Below the pieces are notes generated by a model. It worked only from the letters and a program-made list of their open reading frames with translations, ran no database searches and had not been told where the DNA came from. Shown one piece after another: positions 63,636 through 64,000 of a DNA stretch of 64,000 bases. Location: positions 1 through 64,000 of the forward strand of contig NZ_JAIVEM010000071.1 of NCBI RefSeq assembly GCF_020404765.1. Reading direction: 5' to 3'. The DNA is from Paenibacillus sp. BJ-4. Lineage in GTDB: Bacteria > Bacillota > Bacilli > Paenibacillales > Paenibacillaceae. Made by a program: the position numbers and the translations under genes. Every line of letters begins with the position of its first letter. Position 1 is the first letter of the stretch.

Positions 63636-64000
63636 ATGGATCTGAAAGAGCTAACTACATTTCGTACCATTATCGAAGAAGGGACTTTCTCAAAAGCTGC
63701 TGCCAAATTAAACTACGCGCAGTCTACAGTCACAAACCAAATCCAAAGGCTGGAGAAAGAGCTGGGATTTCAGCTTTTTAAAAGAGGTTGGGATGCGGAA
63801 TTAACGGCCTCAGGCAAAGTGTATGCAGAAGAGGTAGATGGGCTTATTCAGCATTGGAATTTTGTGCTGGACCAGGCCAAATCTCTGAAAAAGGAGGAAG
63901 TCGGCACGCTCCATATCGGTGTGATTGAAACGGTAGCGACTACCATACTCCCCTTGGTTCTGCAGCGGTTTCGGGAGCATAAGCCGAATATTACGTGCCA
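63636..64000 (+). CDS. LysR family transcriptional regulator, 3' end outside the window
   Basis: The first 121 codons of a LysR protein: MDLKELTTFRTIIEEGTFSK then AAAKLNYAQSTVTNQIQRLE HTH and the start of the effector domain (HIGVIETVATTILPLVLQRF). ATG 63636 has GGAGATGAG ahead. Divergent from the tautomerase/decarboxylase pair, so it probably controls that pair. Runs off the end of the window. Confidence 0.9.
   Translation, partial: MDLKELTTFRTIIEEGTFSKAAAKLNYAQSTVTNQIQRLEKELGFQLFKRGWDAELTASGKVYAEEVDGLIQHWNFVLDQAKSLKKEEVGTLHIGVIETVATTILPLVLQRFREHKPNITC

Overview
The window looks like chromosomal DNA of a Paenibacillus, most like the P. polymyxa group. This is inferred from protein resemblance: YtpB-type terpene synthase, DUF1450, DUF3906, YtxH, YjcZ-like and RacE proteins, an AraR-type arabinose regulator, a CIRCE element, and strong AGGAGG ribosome-binding sites with frequent TTG and GTG starts. 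No search was run, so the species is not proven. Genes lie on both strands in short operons separated by clear hairpin-plus-T-run terminators. Most of the window is ordinary core genome; the accessory and decaying parts are at about 34.5-36.2 kb, 43.5-46.7 kb and 54.4-60.3 kb.

Layout. 0-6 kb: two MATE exporters, pfkA, a sesquarterpene synthase (ytpB) and a cold-shock protein. 6-12.3 kb: small unknown proteins, oligoendopeptidase F, a LapA-like membrane protein, an M42 aminopeptidase and an ABC-F ATPase. 12.4-20.6 kb: a TetR regulator, DUF92, FAH-family and GDPD enzymes, a CapA-family protein, and the late haem operon hemE-hemH-hemY. 20.8-26.4 kb: an MFS exporter, an O-methyltransferase, a THUMP RNA methyltransferase and an LTA-synthase-like enzyme. 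26.4-34 kb: small Fe-S and redox-linked proteins, a LysM-M14 peptidase, glutamate racemase, YtxH, a SufR-like regulator, a DUF86 protein, a holin-like protein and a polysaccharide deacetylase. 34.5-36.2 kb: a decayed RHS toxin end abutting an IS630-like remnant, then a protein with two tandem helix-turn-helix units. 36.4-41.6 kb: an arabinose regulon (araB, araD, araR, araM) with three AraR-type operators. 42-46.7 kb: fabV, a broken MarR gene, tRNA-Leu(CAG), a candidate structured RNA, two acetyltransferases and a small secreted protein. 46.9-53.7 kb: a two-gene carboxyspermidine route to spermidine, htpG under a sigma-A promoter plus CIRCE, a SMI1/KNR4 protein and a secreted phosphodiester glycosidase. 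54.4-60.3 kb: short and broken genes (YjcZ-like peptide, HEPN-like fragment, XRE gene with an amber codon, MocR-type remnant) mixed with a divergent WYL-regulator/VOC pair, a class-A-like serine hydrolase, YciI and GNAT proteins. 60.4-64 kb: a MetE-C-terminal-like methyltransferase, two LysR regulators, a carboxymuconolactone decarboxylase-like protein and a tautomerase.

Pathways visible: haem synthesis by the coproporphyrin branch, L-arabinose use together with glycerol-1-phosphate formation, spermidine synthesis from aspartate semialdehyde and putrescine, wall and envelope remodelling (LTA synthase, RacE, M14, deacetylase, CapA), and heat-shock control by HrcA. No CRISPR array, rRNA operon, intact prophage or complete insertion sequence was seen. 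The least explained items are the pseudoknot-capable RNA at 44.2 kb, the IscA-fold protein with histidines in place of cysteines, the signal-peptide-like extension upstream of pepF, the tandem-HTH protein, and the 13-bp palindrome over the WYL regulator's ribosome-binding site.
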